Shown here in pieces: positions 22,766 to 30,915 of a DNA stretch of 34,154 nucleotides. Origin of the DNA: Rhodospirillales bacterium (GTDB lineage Bacteria; Pseudomonadota; Alphaproteobacteria; Acetobacterales; Acetobacteraceae); assembly GCA_017304945.1 (NCBI GenBank), contig JAFKLG010000115.1, positions 1 through 34,154 on the forward strand, in the 5' to 3' direction. Under the pieces are notes generated by a model, which was given only the letters and a program-made list of their open reading frames with translations, ran no database searches and was not told the origin of the DNA. Numbering within the stretch: position 1 is the first letter of the stretch; every line of letters begins with the position of its first letter. A program made the position numbers and the translations under genes.

Positions 22766-23718
22766 GCGCGTCGCTGCGGCAGCCGCGGAACACCGCGGGC
22801 CGGGACGAGGGCGTGCGCCACTTCCTCGACCTGAAGGATTTCGATCCGGCGACGTTGCGCCAGATGCTGGACGTCGCCTCGGGCTTCAAGCGCGCGGGGG
22901 GTGTCACCTCCCGTCCGCTCGCCGGCAAGATGCTGGCGCTGATCTTCGAGAAGCCCTCGACCCGCACGCGCGTGTCGTTCGAGGTCGGCATGAAGCAGTT
23001 GGGCGGCGACGTGGTCGTGCTGTCCGCGCGCGACATGCAGAGCGGCCGCGGCGAGAGCCCGGCGGATACGGCGCGCGTGCTGTCGCGCTACGTCGATGCG
23101 ATCATGCTGCGCACCGACGACGTTTCGAAGCTGCACGAGCTGGCCGAATACGCGACCGTGCCGGTGATCAACGGGCTGACCGACACGTCGCACCCCTGCC
23201 AGCTCATGGCCGACGTGCTGACGTTCGAGGAGCATCGTGGCCCGATTGCCGGCCAGGTCGTCGCCTGGTGCGGTGACGGCAACAACGTGGCGCGAAGCTG
23301 GATCGAGGCTGCGGTGCGCTTCGGCTTCACCCTGCGCCTGGCGACACCGGACGCGCTGCAGCCGCCGAAGGAGCTGCTCGACTGGGCACGTGCGCAGGGC
23401 GGCAAGATCGAGGTGACGAACGACCCCGAGAAGGCGGTGGCCGGCGCGCGCTGCGTGGTGACGGACACCTGGGTGTCGATGTCGGACGACCCGAACACCG
23501 CGCGGCATAACCTGCTCGCGCCGTATCGCGTCACCTCGGCGCTGATGGGCAAGGCCGCGGCGGACGCGATCTTCATGCACTGCCTGCCGGCGCATCGCGG
23601 GGAGGAGGTCACCGAGGAGGTGATCGACGGCCCGCAATCGGTGGTGTTCGACGAGGCCGAGAACCGCCTGCACGCGCAGAAGGGCGTGCTGGCCTGGGTG
23701 ATGGGCGCCGCGCGCTGA
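22762..23718 (+). CDS. argF: Ornithine carbamoyltransferase
   Basis: A 318-residue carbamoyltransferase making citrulline from ornithine and carbamoyl phosphate. Catalytic motifs are complete: the carbamoyl phosphate loop STRTR (66-70) in FEKPSTRTR, HPCQ in TDTSHPCQLMAD, WCGDGNNVARSW, TDTWVSM (ornithine binding) and MHCLPAHRGEEVT near the end. The start is GTG at 22762 overlapping the argD TGA; no in-frame ATG precedes HFLDLKDF, where homologues begin, so about 18 N-terminal residues (SASLRQPRNTAGRDEG) are extra. Translational coupling matches two consecutive arginine enzymes. A stem-loop 13 bases past the stop probably ends the operon. Confidence 0.96.
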   Translation: MSASLRQPRNTAGRDEGVRHFLDLKDFDPATLRQMLDVASGFKRAGGVTSRPLAGKMLALIFEKPSTRTRVSFEVGMKQLGGDVVVLSARDMQSGRGESPADTARVLSRYVDAIMLRTDDVSKLHELAEYATVPVINGLTDTSHPCQLMADVLTFEEHRGPIAGQVVAWCGDGNNVARSWIEAAVRFGFTLRLATPDALQPPKELLDWARAQGGKIEVTNDPEKAVAGARCVVTDTWVSMSDDPNTARHNLLAPYRVTSALMGKAAADAIFMHCLPAHRGEEVTEEVIDGPQSVVFDEAENRLHAQKGVLAWVMGAAR

Positions 23719-23730
23719 CACCGAGATGGG

Positions 23731-23761
23731 CTGGTACGGTCGTGCTTCACGGCCGTACCAG
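23731..23761 (+). terminator. Stem-loop after argF
   Basis: CTGGTACGG (23731-23739) pairs perfectly with CCGTACCAG (23753-23761), and the inner CGTG/CACG extends it through one T-G wobble to about 14 pairs closed by a 3-base loop. It lies 13 bases after the argF stop. No T-tract follows, so it may act as a processing or stability element or with Rho. Confidence 0.55.
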
Positions 23762-23855
23762 TGGGTCGTGCCGTGCGTCGTGGCCGCGGGCGCTTGCGTC
23801 CGGGGTGTGTGTCGGCGCTGCGGGTAGCGCGTGCGCGTCCGTGCTACGCGTCGGG

Positions 23856-23896
23856 GGTGCGGGTGGGGATCGCCGGGTCAGGGCCCGGCGATGACG
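23856..23896 (+). repeat. Alphaproteobacterial palindromic intergenic repeat, copy 2
   Basis: Same design as copy 1: GGTGC-GGGTGGGGAT leads into stem ATCGCCGGG (23869-23877) / CCCGGCGAT (23884-23892), loop TCAGGG, ending ATGACG. The stem bases differ from copy 1 but both sides change together. Confidence 0.8.
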
Positions 23897-23922
23897 GGAG
23901 CCATCGGTGTCGGCGCCCCCAG

Positions 23923-23962
23923 CGTCATCCGCGGGCTCGACCCGCGGATCCCCATCGGCACC
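23923..23962 (-). repeat. Alphaproteobacterial palindromic intergenic repeat, copy 3 (inverted)
   Basis: Read on the minus strand: GGTGCCGATGGGGAT, stem ATCCGCGGG / CCCGCGGAT (plus-strand 23927-23935 and 23941-23949), loop TCGAG, then ATGACG. It is inverted relative to copy 2, 26 bases away, so the two could together form a larger cruciform. Confidence 0.8.
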
Positions 23963-24072
23963 AACCCGCCAGACCACAGCCTCATCCCGCCGCAGCCCCC
24001 GCCAACCGCATCCAGTGCCTGCCCCGCCTGATCGACAAGGCGCCGCACCGCGATCGCACGCCTGGCGCGCCG

Positions 24073-24813
24073 TCAGATGAAGTGCATGCCGCCGTTCACC
24101 TGGATCGTCTGCCCGGTCATGTAGGCGTTACCGATCACCATCAGCACCGCCTCGGCACACTCCTCCGGTGTGCCCAGGCGCCGCATCGGAATGCGGGCGG
24201 CGCTGTCCTCGGTGCGGGCGCTGATCATGTCCGTGTCGATCAGCGTCGGCGCAACCGCATTCACGGTGACACCCTCGCGCGCGAGCCGGGCCGCATAGCC
24301 GCGGGTCAGTCCCTCCATCCCGGCCTTGGACGCGTTGTAGTGCACGCCGACGATCCCGCTGCCGCGCGCGGCGCCGGAACTGACGTTGACGATGCGGCCC
24401 CAGCCCTGCGCCCGCATGTGCGGCAGCACGGCCTGGGTGCACAAGAAAGCGGACTTCAGGTTCACCGCCAGCGTGTGGTCGAAATCGGCCTCGGTCAGGT
24501 CGTCCAGGCCGCGCATCAGCGCGATGCCGGCATTGTTCACCAGCACGTCGATCGGGCCGAGTTCCGCGGCGACCGTCGCCGTCAGCCGCGCGACCTGGTC
24601 GGATTGCGCGACGTCGGCACCGACGGCGATGGCGCGGCCGCCCCTGGCGCCGATCGCGGAGACGACCGCCTGGGCGGCGTCCTTCTCCACCCGGTAGTTC
24701 ACCGCAACCGCCGCACCGGCCTCACCGAGGGCCAACGCAATGGCGCGGCCGATTCCGCGGGACGCGCCGGTGACCAGCGCCACGCGCTGGCTGAGGTCGA
24801 GGGAGAATGCCAT
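24073..24813 (-). CDS. SDR family oxidoreductase, FabG-like
   Basis: A 246-residue classical short-chain dehydrogenase. The cofactor loop TGASRGIG is at 15-22, the NNAG motif at 93-96, and the catalytic tetrad N118 (AVNLKSAF), S146 (NVSSGAA), Y159 and K163 (HYNASKAG). The last strand reads YMTGQTIQVNGGMHFI. It is FabG-like by sequence but sits in a catabolic-looking run with an aldolase and a zinc alcohol dehydrogenase, so a sugar or polyol oxidoreductase is more likely than fatty-acid synthesis. The start at 24813 has a GGAG site 8 bases upstream. The aldolase gene lies 58 bases upstream on the same strand. Confidence 0.9.
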   Translation of the reverse strand: MAFSLDLSQRVALVTGASRGIGRAIALALGEAGAAVAVNYRVEKDAAQAVVSAIGARGGRAIAVGADVAQSDQVARLTATVAAELGPIDVLVNNAGIALMRGLDDLTEADFDHTLAVNLKSAFLCTQAVLPHMRAQGWGRIVNVSSGAARGSGIVGVHYNASKAGMEGLTRGYAARLAREGVTVNAVAPTLIDTDMISARTEDSAARIPMRRLGTPEECAEAVLMVIGNAYMTGQTIQVNGGMHFI

Positions 24814-24871
24814 GGCCGAGCTCCGTGGAGGCGGGAAGCAGGAGCGGCGTGTCCGCCGCGCGGTGGATGGG

Positions 24872-25501
24872 TCAGCGTCGTCCGTAGGTGCGGAACCGCT
24901 CCTTCGCGGCCGCCATCTCGGCCTCGGTGAGCAGCCGCGGCGTGCCGGCGGAGCGGGCGAGCAGGTATTGCCGGCACAATTGTTCCAGCAGCAACGACCG
25001 GCTCAGGGCCTGCGCCGCCGTCGTCCCAAGCACGATCATGCCGTGGTTCGCGAGCAGGCAGGCGGTGCGATCGCGCAGCGCCTCCACCGCGAGCGCCGCC
25101 AGAGCCGGCGTGCCGAAGGTGACATACGGCGCGCAGCGCACCTCCGACCCGCCGAACTGCACCACCATGTAGTGGAAGGCGGGCAGGGCTTCGCCCAGGC
25201 AGGCAAGCGCGGTGCATGCATCGGCGTGCGTGTGCACGATGAAGCCCGTCGCCGGTGCGGCCTGGTAGATGCCCGCATGCATCGCCCATTCGCTGGAGGG
25301 CGTCGCCGCGTTCGCCACTTTCCCGTCCAGCGCCATCACCGCGAGATCGGCCGTGGCGAGCGGCTCCTCCGGCGTGCCGCCGGACGGGGTGATCACCATC
25401 CCGTCCGGCACGCATGCGCTGACATTGCCCGAACTGCCCTGGATCAGCCCCGCGCCGCCGAGGGCCGTGTAGAGCGAAAGCACCTCGGCGGCGGCACTCA
25501 C
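24872..25501 (-). CDS. Class II aldolase/adducin family protein
   Basis: A 209-residue zinc aldolase of the FucA/AraD type, which cleaves or epimerises sugar phosphates by retro-aldol chemistry. The metal and catalytic residues are in place: E71 (SSEWAMHAGIY), H90 and H92 (IVHTHADACTA) and H153 (NHGMIVLG). The N-terminal GLIQGSSGNVSAC loop (phosphate binding SGN-S) is clear. The start is a GTG at 25501 overlapping the upstream dehydrogenase stop (GTGA), giving MSAAAEVLSLY. Which phosphosugar it uses is unknown; the flanking dehydrogenases suggest a pathway such as L-fuculose, L-ribulose or 4-carbon sugar-acid breakdown. Confidence 0.9.
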   Translation of the reverse strand: MSAAAEVLSLYTALGGAGLIQGSSGNVSACVPDGMVITPSGGTPEEPLATADLAVMALDGKVANAATPSSEWAMHAGIYQAAPATGFIVHTHADACTALACLGEALPAFHYMVVQFGGSEVRCAPYVTFGTPALAALAVEALRDRTACLLANHGMIVLGTTAAQALSRSLLLEQLCRQYLLARSAGTPRLLTEAEMAAAKERFRTYGRR

Positions 25502-26550
25502 ATCAGGAAGACGCCTTTCCCGTCGGCTTGCTTGTCGAACAGCTTGTAGGCCTCGTCGGCCTGGTCCAGCGACCAGCGATGCGTGAACAGCTTGTCCACG
25601 TCGATCCGCCGGTCGACGCAGTAGCGCGCGCATTCCGCCTGGATGACGTTCGAGAAGGTCCAGGACGCCACCAGCGTGAGCTGGCGGCGCAGCAGATGCG
25701 GGCTGACGTCGATATGCACGTCGCCGCCTTCCCCCACGAAGCACATCGTGCCCCACACCTTGGTCGACCGGATCGCGTTCAGCCGCGCGCCGGGGTTGGA
25801 GGAGGTGTCGAGCGTCAGGTCGGCGTAGCGCCCGTGGGTGAGGTCCTTGATCGCGCCCACCGGGTCGTTGGAGCCGGGATCGACCGTCGCATCGGCGCCG
25901 AACTCCTTCGCCCGCTCCAGCCGCTGCGGGTTGACGTCGAGCGCGATCACGCGCGCGCCCATCGCGGTCGCGAATTGCGTCGCCGCGAGCCCGACCGGAC
26001 CCTGGCCGAAGATCGCGATGGTGTCGCGGCCCGAGACGTTCATGCGCCGCAGCGCGCCGTAGGCGGTGCCCGACCCGCAGGCGATCGCCGCACCGGCGGA
26101 GAAGCTGAGCTCCTCCGGCAGCGGCACCAGCGTGTCGGCCGGCACGGTCATGTATTTCGCGTGCCCGCCATGCGCGTTGTTGCCGTACACCTTGACCGGC
26201 ACTTCCTGGCAGAGCTGCTGCCAGCCGGAGCGGCAGTGCTCGCATTGGGTGCAGCCGGTGTAGTGATGCACCATGACCCGCTCGCCGATCTTCGCCTGCG
26301 CCGGCAGCACCCCGGGGCCGATCGCGACGACGACGCCACAGGGCTCATGGCCCACGATCGTGGGGTTCGGATTGGGCGGCAGGCCGGTGCTCTGGGAGGT
26401 GGCGTTCTTCGGCCGGCGGTATTGGTGCAGGTCGGAGCCGCACATGCCGGACGCCTTCATCTCCAGCACCACCTCGCCCTGGCCGGGCGTCGGATCGGGA
26501 AAGGTCATCAGCTCGAGACCGCGATCGCCGGTGAAGACCACGCCTTGCAT
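25498..26550 (-). CDS. Zinc-dependent alcohol dehydrogenase (MDR family)
   Basis: A 350-residue medium-chain dehydrogenase. Catalytic zinc ligands C37 (GMCGSD) and H68-E69 (VGHEP) are present, as are the four structural-zinc cysteines C100, C103, C106 and C114. The Rossmann loop GQGPVG lies at 182-187, followed by ALDVNPQRLERAKEFGA, where Asp after the second strand suggests NAD rather than NADP. The start at 26550 (MQGVVFTGDRG) has an AGGAGGG site 10 bases upstream; the longer frame from 26673 is unconserved. Its stop overlaps the aldolase GTG, coupling the two. Substrate unknown; sorbitol, threonine or other polyol dehydrogenases are relatives. Confidence 0.92.
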   Translation of the reverse strand: MQGVVFTGDRGLELMTFPDPTPGQGEVVLEMKASGMCGSDLHQYRRPKNATSQSTGLPPNPNPTIVGHEPCGVVVAIGPGVLPAQAKIGERVMVHHYTGCTQCEHCRSGWQQLCQEVPVKVYGNNAHGGHAKYMTVPADTLVPLPEELSFSAGAAIACGSGTAYGALRRMNVSGRDTIAIFGQGPVGLAATQFATAMGARVIALDVNPQRLERAKEFGADATVDPGSNDPVGAIKDLTHGRYADLTLDTSSNPGARLNAIRSTKVWGTMCFVGEGGDVHIDVSPHLLRRQLTLVASWTFSNVIQAECARYCVDRRIDVDKLFTHRWSLDQADEAYKLFDKQADGKGVFLM

Positions 26551-26669
26551 CGTCCGTTCCCTCCTGTGGTGAGTGGCGCTTGTCCATGCGCGCCGGGGAT
26601 GGTGCGCGGCCACGCCGTGGCTCGCAAGCCGGGGGATGGATCCGCACGCCGGCGCCGTCGTGACGGTGG

Positions 26670-27403
26670 TCACGCCGTCAGGCCGAACTGCTCATCCAGC
26701 CGGTCCAGCGCGCGGCGATTGACCAGCGAGCGGTTCTGCATCTCGCAGTGCTCGCCCGCGCCTTCGGCTGCGGTGAAGCGCAGCAGCGCTTTCGGGCAGC
26801 GCAACGCGTCGAAGAGCGTGCCGGCGCCGGCCGCGAGCAGGTCTGGCCCGGCCCATCGAACAGCAGGCTGTGGTATCCGCGCCGGGATGCCGCCACCGCC
26901 GCGGCGAAATAGAGGTCGGGGATCGTCGCGTCGTAGCCATTGGTGAGGATGATCAGCGGGCGGGTCTCGGTCTCGTGCCCGCGGGCCGGGATGAAGCAGG
27001 CGGGCAGCTCGAACGCTTCGAACGGAATGCGGAGCGGCGCGATCGGATGCCGGCCGAGCGCAAGGGCGCGAGCGAAGGCGGTGCGCTGCTGGCGAGCGGC
27101 GGCCAATAGCCGCGGATCGACCGGCGCCCCGTAGAGCGGGTGGAGGGACGCGCCATAGAAGACGCTGGCCCGCAGGAGGAGATCGCGCGCGCTGCCGACA
27201 TGTCCCCTGACAAGCGCCGTCTCGGCCTCGTCATGCAAGCGCGTGGCCGCCGCCACCCAGGCGGCGTGGTAGCGACCGTCGTCTCCGTCGCCGATCGCGG
27301 TCGCGACCGCGCGGACCTCGCCGTAATCCGCGCCGCCCGCCGGGATGTAGCCGAGTGGCCAGGTGCCGAAGGTGTCGTGCAGCTTGTCAGCGAAGAGCGT
27401 CAT
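26670..27403 (-). pseudogene. Alpha/beta hydrolase with internal deletion and frameshift
   Basis: The N-terminal frame runs from 27403 (MTLFADKLHDTFG) for about 190 codons through a helical cap and the first hydrolase strands (RPLIILTNGYDATIPDLY, GYHSLLFDGPGQ), then turns to nonsense. A different frame, from about base 26850, resumes with LLAAGAGTLFDALRCPKALLRF and ends at 26670 with EGAGEHCEMQNRSLVNRRALDRLDEQFGLTA, the usual C-terminus carrying the catalytic His (GEHCE). The middle of the domain, including the expected GWSLGGY-type nucleophile elbow, is missing: family members of this kind run to about 350-400 residues. So a deletion of roughly 130-170 codons with a frame change has inactivated it. 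It lies between panC and the alcohol dehydrogenase, with the same orientation. Confidence 0.8.
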
Positions 27404-27458
27404 GCCGTGCCTCTCCGCATGCCCTGCCTCTCCGATCGTGGGGAGCCGGGCGGCCGGC

Positions 27459-28301
27459 TCAGGCCGCGCTCAATCCGACATTGTCGAGCAGCCGCACCGT
27501 CCCGAGACGGCCCGCGGCGATCAGGCGCGCGTCGGGCGCCGCGGTGGCGATCGGGGCCAGGGACGGCCCGTCGACCAAAGCGAGGTAGTCGGGCGTGAAA
27601 CCGTCGGCGCGCAGCCGCGCGGCGCCCTGGGTCAGCAGCGCCTCTGCGTCCTCGCCCGCCGTCAGCCCGCGCACACAGTCCTGCAGCACGGCGAACAGGC
27701 GCGGCGCGCGGCGACGCTCCTCGGGCGAGAGGAAGCGGTTGCGGGAGGAGAGCGCGAGCCCGTCCGGCTCCCGCACCGTCTCGACCGGTACGATCTCCAG
27801 CGGTAGCAGCAGGTCCGCGACCATGCGACGGATCACCTGCAACTGCTGCCAGTCCTTCTCCCCGAAATAGGCGCGGTCGGCGCCGACCTGGCCGAACAGC
27901 TTGGCGCACACCGTCGCAACGCCGCGGAAATGCCCCGGCCGCGCATCGCCTTCCCAGCGCAGGGCCGGCCCCTCCAGGCTGATCGTGGTGACCGCGTCGG
28001 GCGGGTACATCGTCGCCACGTCGGGCAGCCAGGCGACGGCGCAGCCCTCTGCCTCCAGCGCCGCCAGGTCTCCCGCCTCGTCGCGCGGATAGCGCCCCAG
28101 GTCCTCGCTGGCGGCGAACTGCAGCGGGTTGACGAAGATCGAGGCGACCGTCGCGGCGCCGGAGGCGACCGACCGGCGCACCAGCATGCGGTGTCCCTCG
28201 TGCAGCGCGCCCATGGTCGGCACCAGGCCGATCGCCTCATGGGTGCGGCGGAGCGCGGCGCAGGCGGCGCGCAGGTCGGGGAGGGTGCGGGCGACGATCA
28301 T
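27459..28301 (-). CDS. panC: Pantoate--beta-alanine ligase
   Basis: A 280-residue enzyme of normal length that joins pantoate and beta-alanine with ATP, the last step of pantothenate (vitamin B5) synthesis. Motifs: PTMGALHEGH with H34 and H37 (HIGH-type), FVNPLQF (56-62), RPGHFRGVATVCAKLF (121-136), YFGEKDWQQLQVIRRMV (145-161) and LSSRNRFLS (185-193). The start at 28301 (MIVARTLPDL) is the family start; the longer frame upstream overlaps the divergent SDR gene. panB is not adjacent. The hydrolase pseudogene begins 55 bases downstream on the same strand. With coaD, it shows two steps of the CoA pathway in one window. Confidence 0.95.
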   Translation of the reverse strand: MIVARTLPDLRAACAALRRTHEAIGLVPTMGALHEGHRMLVRRSVASGAATVASIFVNPLQFAASEDLGRYPRDEAGDLAALEAEGCAVAWLPDVATMYPPDAVTTISLEGPALRWEGDARPGHFRGVATVCAKLFGQVGADRAYFGEKDWQQLQVIRRMVADLLLPLEIVPVETVREPDGLALSSRNRFLSPEERRRAPRLFAVLQDCVRGLTAGEDAEALLTQGAARLRADGFTPDYLALVDGPSLAPIATAAPDARLIAAGRLGTVRLLDNVGLSAA

Positions 28302-28372
28302 GCGCAGACCTTGGTGCAGCGGGGCGAAGCCGGCAACATGCGCGCGGACTGCGGTGGCGGAGAGATCGAGGA

Positions 28373-29119
28373 ATGAAACTGCAAGGACAAGTGGCGCTGG
28401 TGACCGGCGGATCGCGCGGCATCGGCCGTGCCACGGCACTGATGTTCGCGGAGGAGGGCGCCGACATCGCGTTCTGCCATCTCGACGACGGCGCCGAGGC
28501 CGATCGCACTGCCGCCGCGATCACGGCACTGGGCCGGCGCGCCATGCACCGGTCGGTGGACGTCGCCGACACCGCCGCCACACGCGGCTTCGCGGCGGAG
28601 GTGAGCTCCGCCTTCGGCCCGATCGACATCCTGTTCAACAACGCCGGCATGAACATCCGCAAGCCGTTCGAGGCCTACACGGAGGCCGAGTTCCAGCGGA
28701 TCTTCGACGTGCATGTGAAGGGCATGTTCTTCATGGCCCAGGCGGTCTACCCGGCCATGGTGGCGCGGGGACGCGGCTGCATCATCAACGTGGCCTCGCA
28801 GCGCGGCCTCAAGGGCGCGGTCAACGCGGCCCCCTATTCGGCGGCCAAGGCGGCGATCATGGGGTTCACCCGCGCGCTGGCCTGGGAGGCGACGCCCAAG
28901 GGCGTGCGGGTGAATGCGATCGCCCCCGGGCCGATCGAAACCGACCTGACCGCGACCATGACGCCGGCCGACAAGCAGGCCTTCATCGACGCGCTGCCGA
29001 TCGGCCGATTCGGCCGGCCGGAGGAGATCGCGGCGACGGCCCTGCTGCTCGCCAGCCCCGAAGGCGGGTTCTACGTGGGCGCCACGCTGTCCCCGAACGG
29101 CGGGGACGTGATGTATTGA
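28373..29119 (+). CDS. SDR family oxidoreductase
   Basis: A 248-residue classical short-chain dehydrogenase. Cofactor loop TGGSRGIG at 11-18, NNAGMN at 89-94, catalytic S142 (NVASQRG), Y155 and K159 (PYSAAKAA). The position usually held by the tetrad Asn (VNLKG) reads DVHVKGMF, so His114 replaces it. This occurs in some SDRs but could alter the proton relay. The C-terminal SPNGGDVMY matches the usual xxDGG end with N for D. The start at 28373 (MKLQGQVALV) has a GAGG site upstream. Divergent from panC by 71 bases. The substrate is unknown; it is not the same gene as the SDR at 24073. Confidence 0.9.
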   Translation: MKLQGQVALVTGGSRGIGRATALMFAEEGADIAFCHLDDGAEADRTAAAITALGRRAMHRSVDVADTAATRGFAAEVSSAFGPIDILFNNAGMNIRKPFEAYTEAEFQRIFDVHVKGMFFMAQAVYPAMVARGRGCIINVASQRGLKGAVNAAPYSAAKAAIMGFTRALAWEATPKGVRVNAIAPGPIETDLTATMTPADKQAFIDALPIGRFGRPEEIAATALLLASPEGGFYVGATLSPNGGDVMY

Positions 29120-29210
29120 CGCCACGTCCGCCGCAGGTGGCCGTATTTTCACGTAGCGCATGCGTGCGCGGCCTGTCCTTCCCGCAGCGGCTGGAGTAAG
29201 TGCGCCCGGC

Positions 29211-30902
29211 ATGGCGGAACGGGATCACGGCAGGGCAGCCGCACGCGCCTGGATGCGGCGGGAACAGGCCCAGGGCAGGCGGGCGGCGCAGCCCGTGATC
29301 GCCTTCGCCGTCCTGGGCACGATCCTCGCGATCGCCCAGGCCGGGTGTGCCGCCCTGGTCCTCGCCGACGCATTGCGCGGCGCCTCCTCCGATCTCTGGG
29401 GCCTGCTGGCCGGGTTCGCCGTCCTGGCGCTGCTCCGAGCCGGCCTCGTCTATGCGGGGGAGCGTGCCGCCTTCGCGGCAGGCGCCGCCGCTCGCCGCCG
29501 GCTGCGCACCGACGCGCTGAGCCGCCTGCTCGCCGCCGGTCCGGCCTTGCTGCGCGCGCATCATTCGGCGGACCTGACCGCCGTCGTGGTCGACCGGATC
29601 GAGGCGGTCGACGGGCTGTTCGCTCGCTGGATGCCCGCCGCCACGGTGGCCGTGGTCGCGCCCATTCCCGTGCTGATCGCCGCCGCCTGGGCCGATCGTG
29701 TGGCGGGGCTGGTCCTGCTGCTGTGCGGCCTCGCGGTGCCGGTGATCATGGCCGCGGCCGGGATCGGCGCTGCGGTGGCCTCCCGCCGGCAGTTCCTGGC
29801 GCTCAGCCGCCTGCAGGCCCGCTTCGTCGACCGCATCCGCGGCATTGCGACGATCGTGCTCTACGGCCGCGCCGACTCCGAAGCCGCCGCTCTCTCCCAG
29901 GCCGCCGAGGAGCTCGGGCGCCGCACCATGCGCGTGCTGCGGGTGGCGTTCCTGTCTTCCGCCGGGCTGGACGTGGCGACCGCCGTCGCCCTGGTGGTGC
30001 TTGCGGTGCGCTATGGCATGGCGCTGCTGGCCGGTGACCTCGCGAGCCCGGCGACCGCGCTGTTCGTCCTGTTGCTGGTGCCGGAGTTCTTCGCGCCTCT
30101 GCGCAGCTTCGCCGCCGCCTATCAGGACCGGCTGCACGCGACCGGCGCGGCCGAGGCGTTGATCGATCTGCCGCCGCTGCCCGAACCGGCGCCGGCACGG
30201 GAGATCCGCACCGTCGCCGCCCAGGGCGTGACCATCGCGTTCGAGGATGTCAGCCTGACCTGGGACAAGGCGCGCGGCCCGGCCCTGGACGGGCTGAGTT
30301 TCCGTGTGCCGGCCGGGGAGACGCTGATCCTCGCCGGCCCGTCGGGTGCCGGGAAGTCGAGCGTGATCGAGATCCTGCTGGGCTTCGTCCGTCCCGATTC
30401 CGGGCGGGTGACCATCAACGGCGCCGACATCACCGACCTGGTGCCGCAGGCGCTGTCGCGGCTGACCGCCTGGATCGGCCAGCGGCCGGTGCTGTTCGCG
30501 GGCTCGATCCGCGACAACATCCGCTTCGCCCGGCCCGAGGCGAGCGACGCAGAGGTCGAGGAAGCCGCCGCCGCCGCCCGGGTCGACCGCTTCGCCGCAA
30601 CCCTTCCCCAGGGGCTGGACACGCGGATCGGGGAGGGCGGCTACGGCCTCTCCGGCGGCCAGGCCCAGCGCGTGGCGATCGCGCGCGCCTACCTGAAGAA
30701 CGCGCCACTGCTGCTGATGGACGAGCCGACCGCGCATCTCGATCCCGCCACCGAGGCCGAGGTGCTCGATTCGCTGCGCCGCCTCGCGCTGGGCCGCACC
30801 GTGATCCTGGCGAGCCACGCCGCGGCCGCCCATGCCTTCGGTGGCCGCCGGCTCGACCTCCGCGCCGGCCGCGCCGCCGCCACCGCGCGGGGCGCCGCAT
30901 GA
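29211..30902 (+). CDS. cydD: Thiol reductant ABC exporter subunit CydD
   Basis: A 563-residue half-transporter with an N-terminal six-helix domain (about 28-315) and a C-terminal ATPase (about 340-555). CydDC exports glutathione and cysteine to the periplasm and is needed for assembly of cytochrome bd and periplasmic cytochromes. Walker A GPSGAGKSS at 376-384, LSGGQ at 480-484, Walker B LLLMDEP at 500-506 and the switch ASHAAA are visible. Family points include the APL-type FFAPLRSFAAAYQDR segment (293-307), which is typical of CydD. I start at 29211 (MAERDHG); GGAG lies rather far upstream, and a 17-residue longer frame from 29160 has no ribosome site. cydC starts 13 bases after the stop. 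cydAB are not adjacent. Confidence 0.92.
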   Translation: MAERDHGRAAARAWMRREQAQGRRAAQPVIAFAVLGTILAIAQAGCAALVLADALRGASSDLWGLLAGFAVLALLRAGLVYAGERAAFAAGAAARRRLRTDALSRLLAAGPALLRAHHSADLTAVVVDRIEAVDGLFARWMPAATVAVVAPIPVLIAAAWADRVAGLVLLLCGLAVPVIMAAAGIGAAVASRRQFLALSRLQARFVDRIRGIATIVLYGRADSEAAALSQAAEELGRRTMRVLRVAFLSSAGLDVATAVALVVLAVRYGMALLAGDLASPATALFVLLLVPEFFAPLRSFAAAYQDRLHATGAAEALIDLPPLPEPAPAREIRTVAAQGVTIAFEDVSLTWDKARGPALDGLSFRVPAGETLILAGPSGAGKSSVIEILLGFVRPDSGRVTINGADITDLVPQALSRLTAWIGQRPVLFAGSIRDNIRFARPEASDAEVEEAAAAARVDRFAATLPQGLDTRIGEGGYGLSGGQAQRVAIARAYLKNAPLLLMDEPTAHLDPATEAEVLDSLRRLALGRTVILASHAAAAHAFGGRRLDLRAGRAAATARGAA

Positions 30903-30915
30903 GGCGAGTCCGGCG

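Larger units (their letters stand above)
23762..24072. other. Intergenic region with two palindromic repeats
   Basis: Between the argF stem-loop and the SDR stop there is no gene. Open frames here are shadows of the two palindromic repeats (spurious GLDP-type peptides). The rest is GC-rich, with no other structure I can support. Confidence 0.6.

Noticed and set aside
23747..24031. Small open frames containing GLDPRIP- or VEPADDAG-like peptides
   Set aside because: Known artefact pattern of the palindromic intergenic repeat; no ribosome sites.
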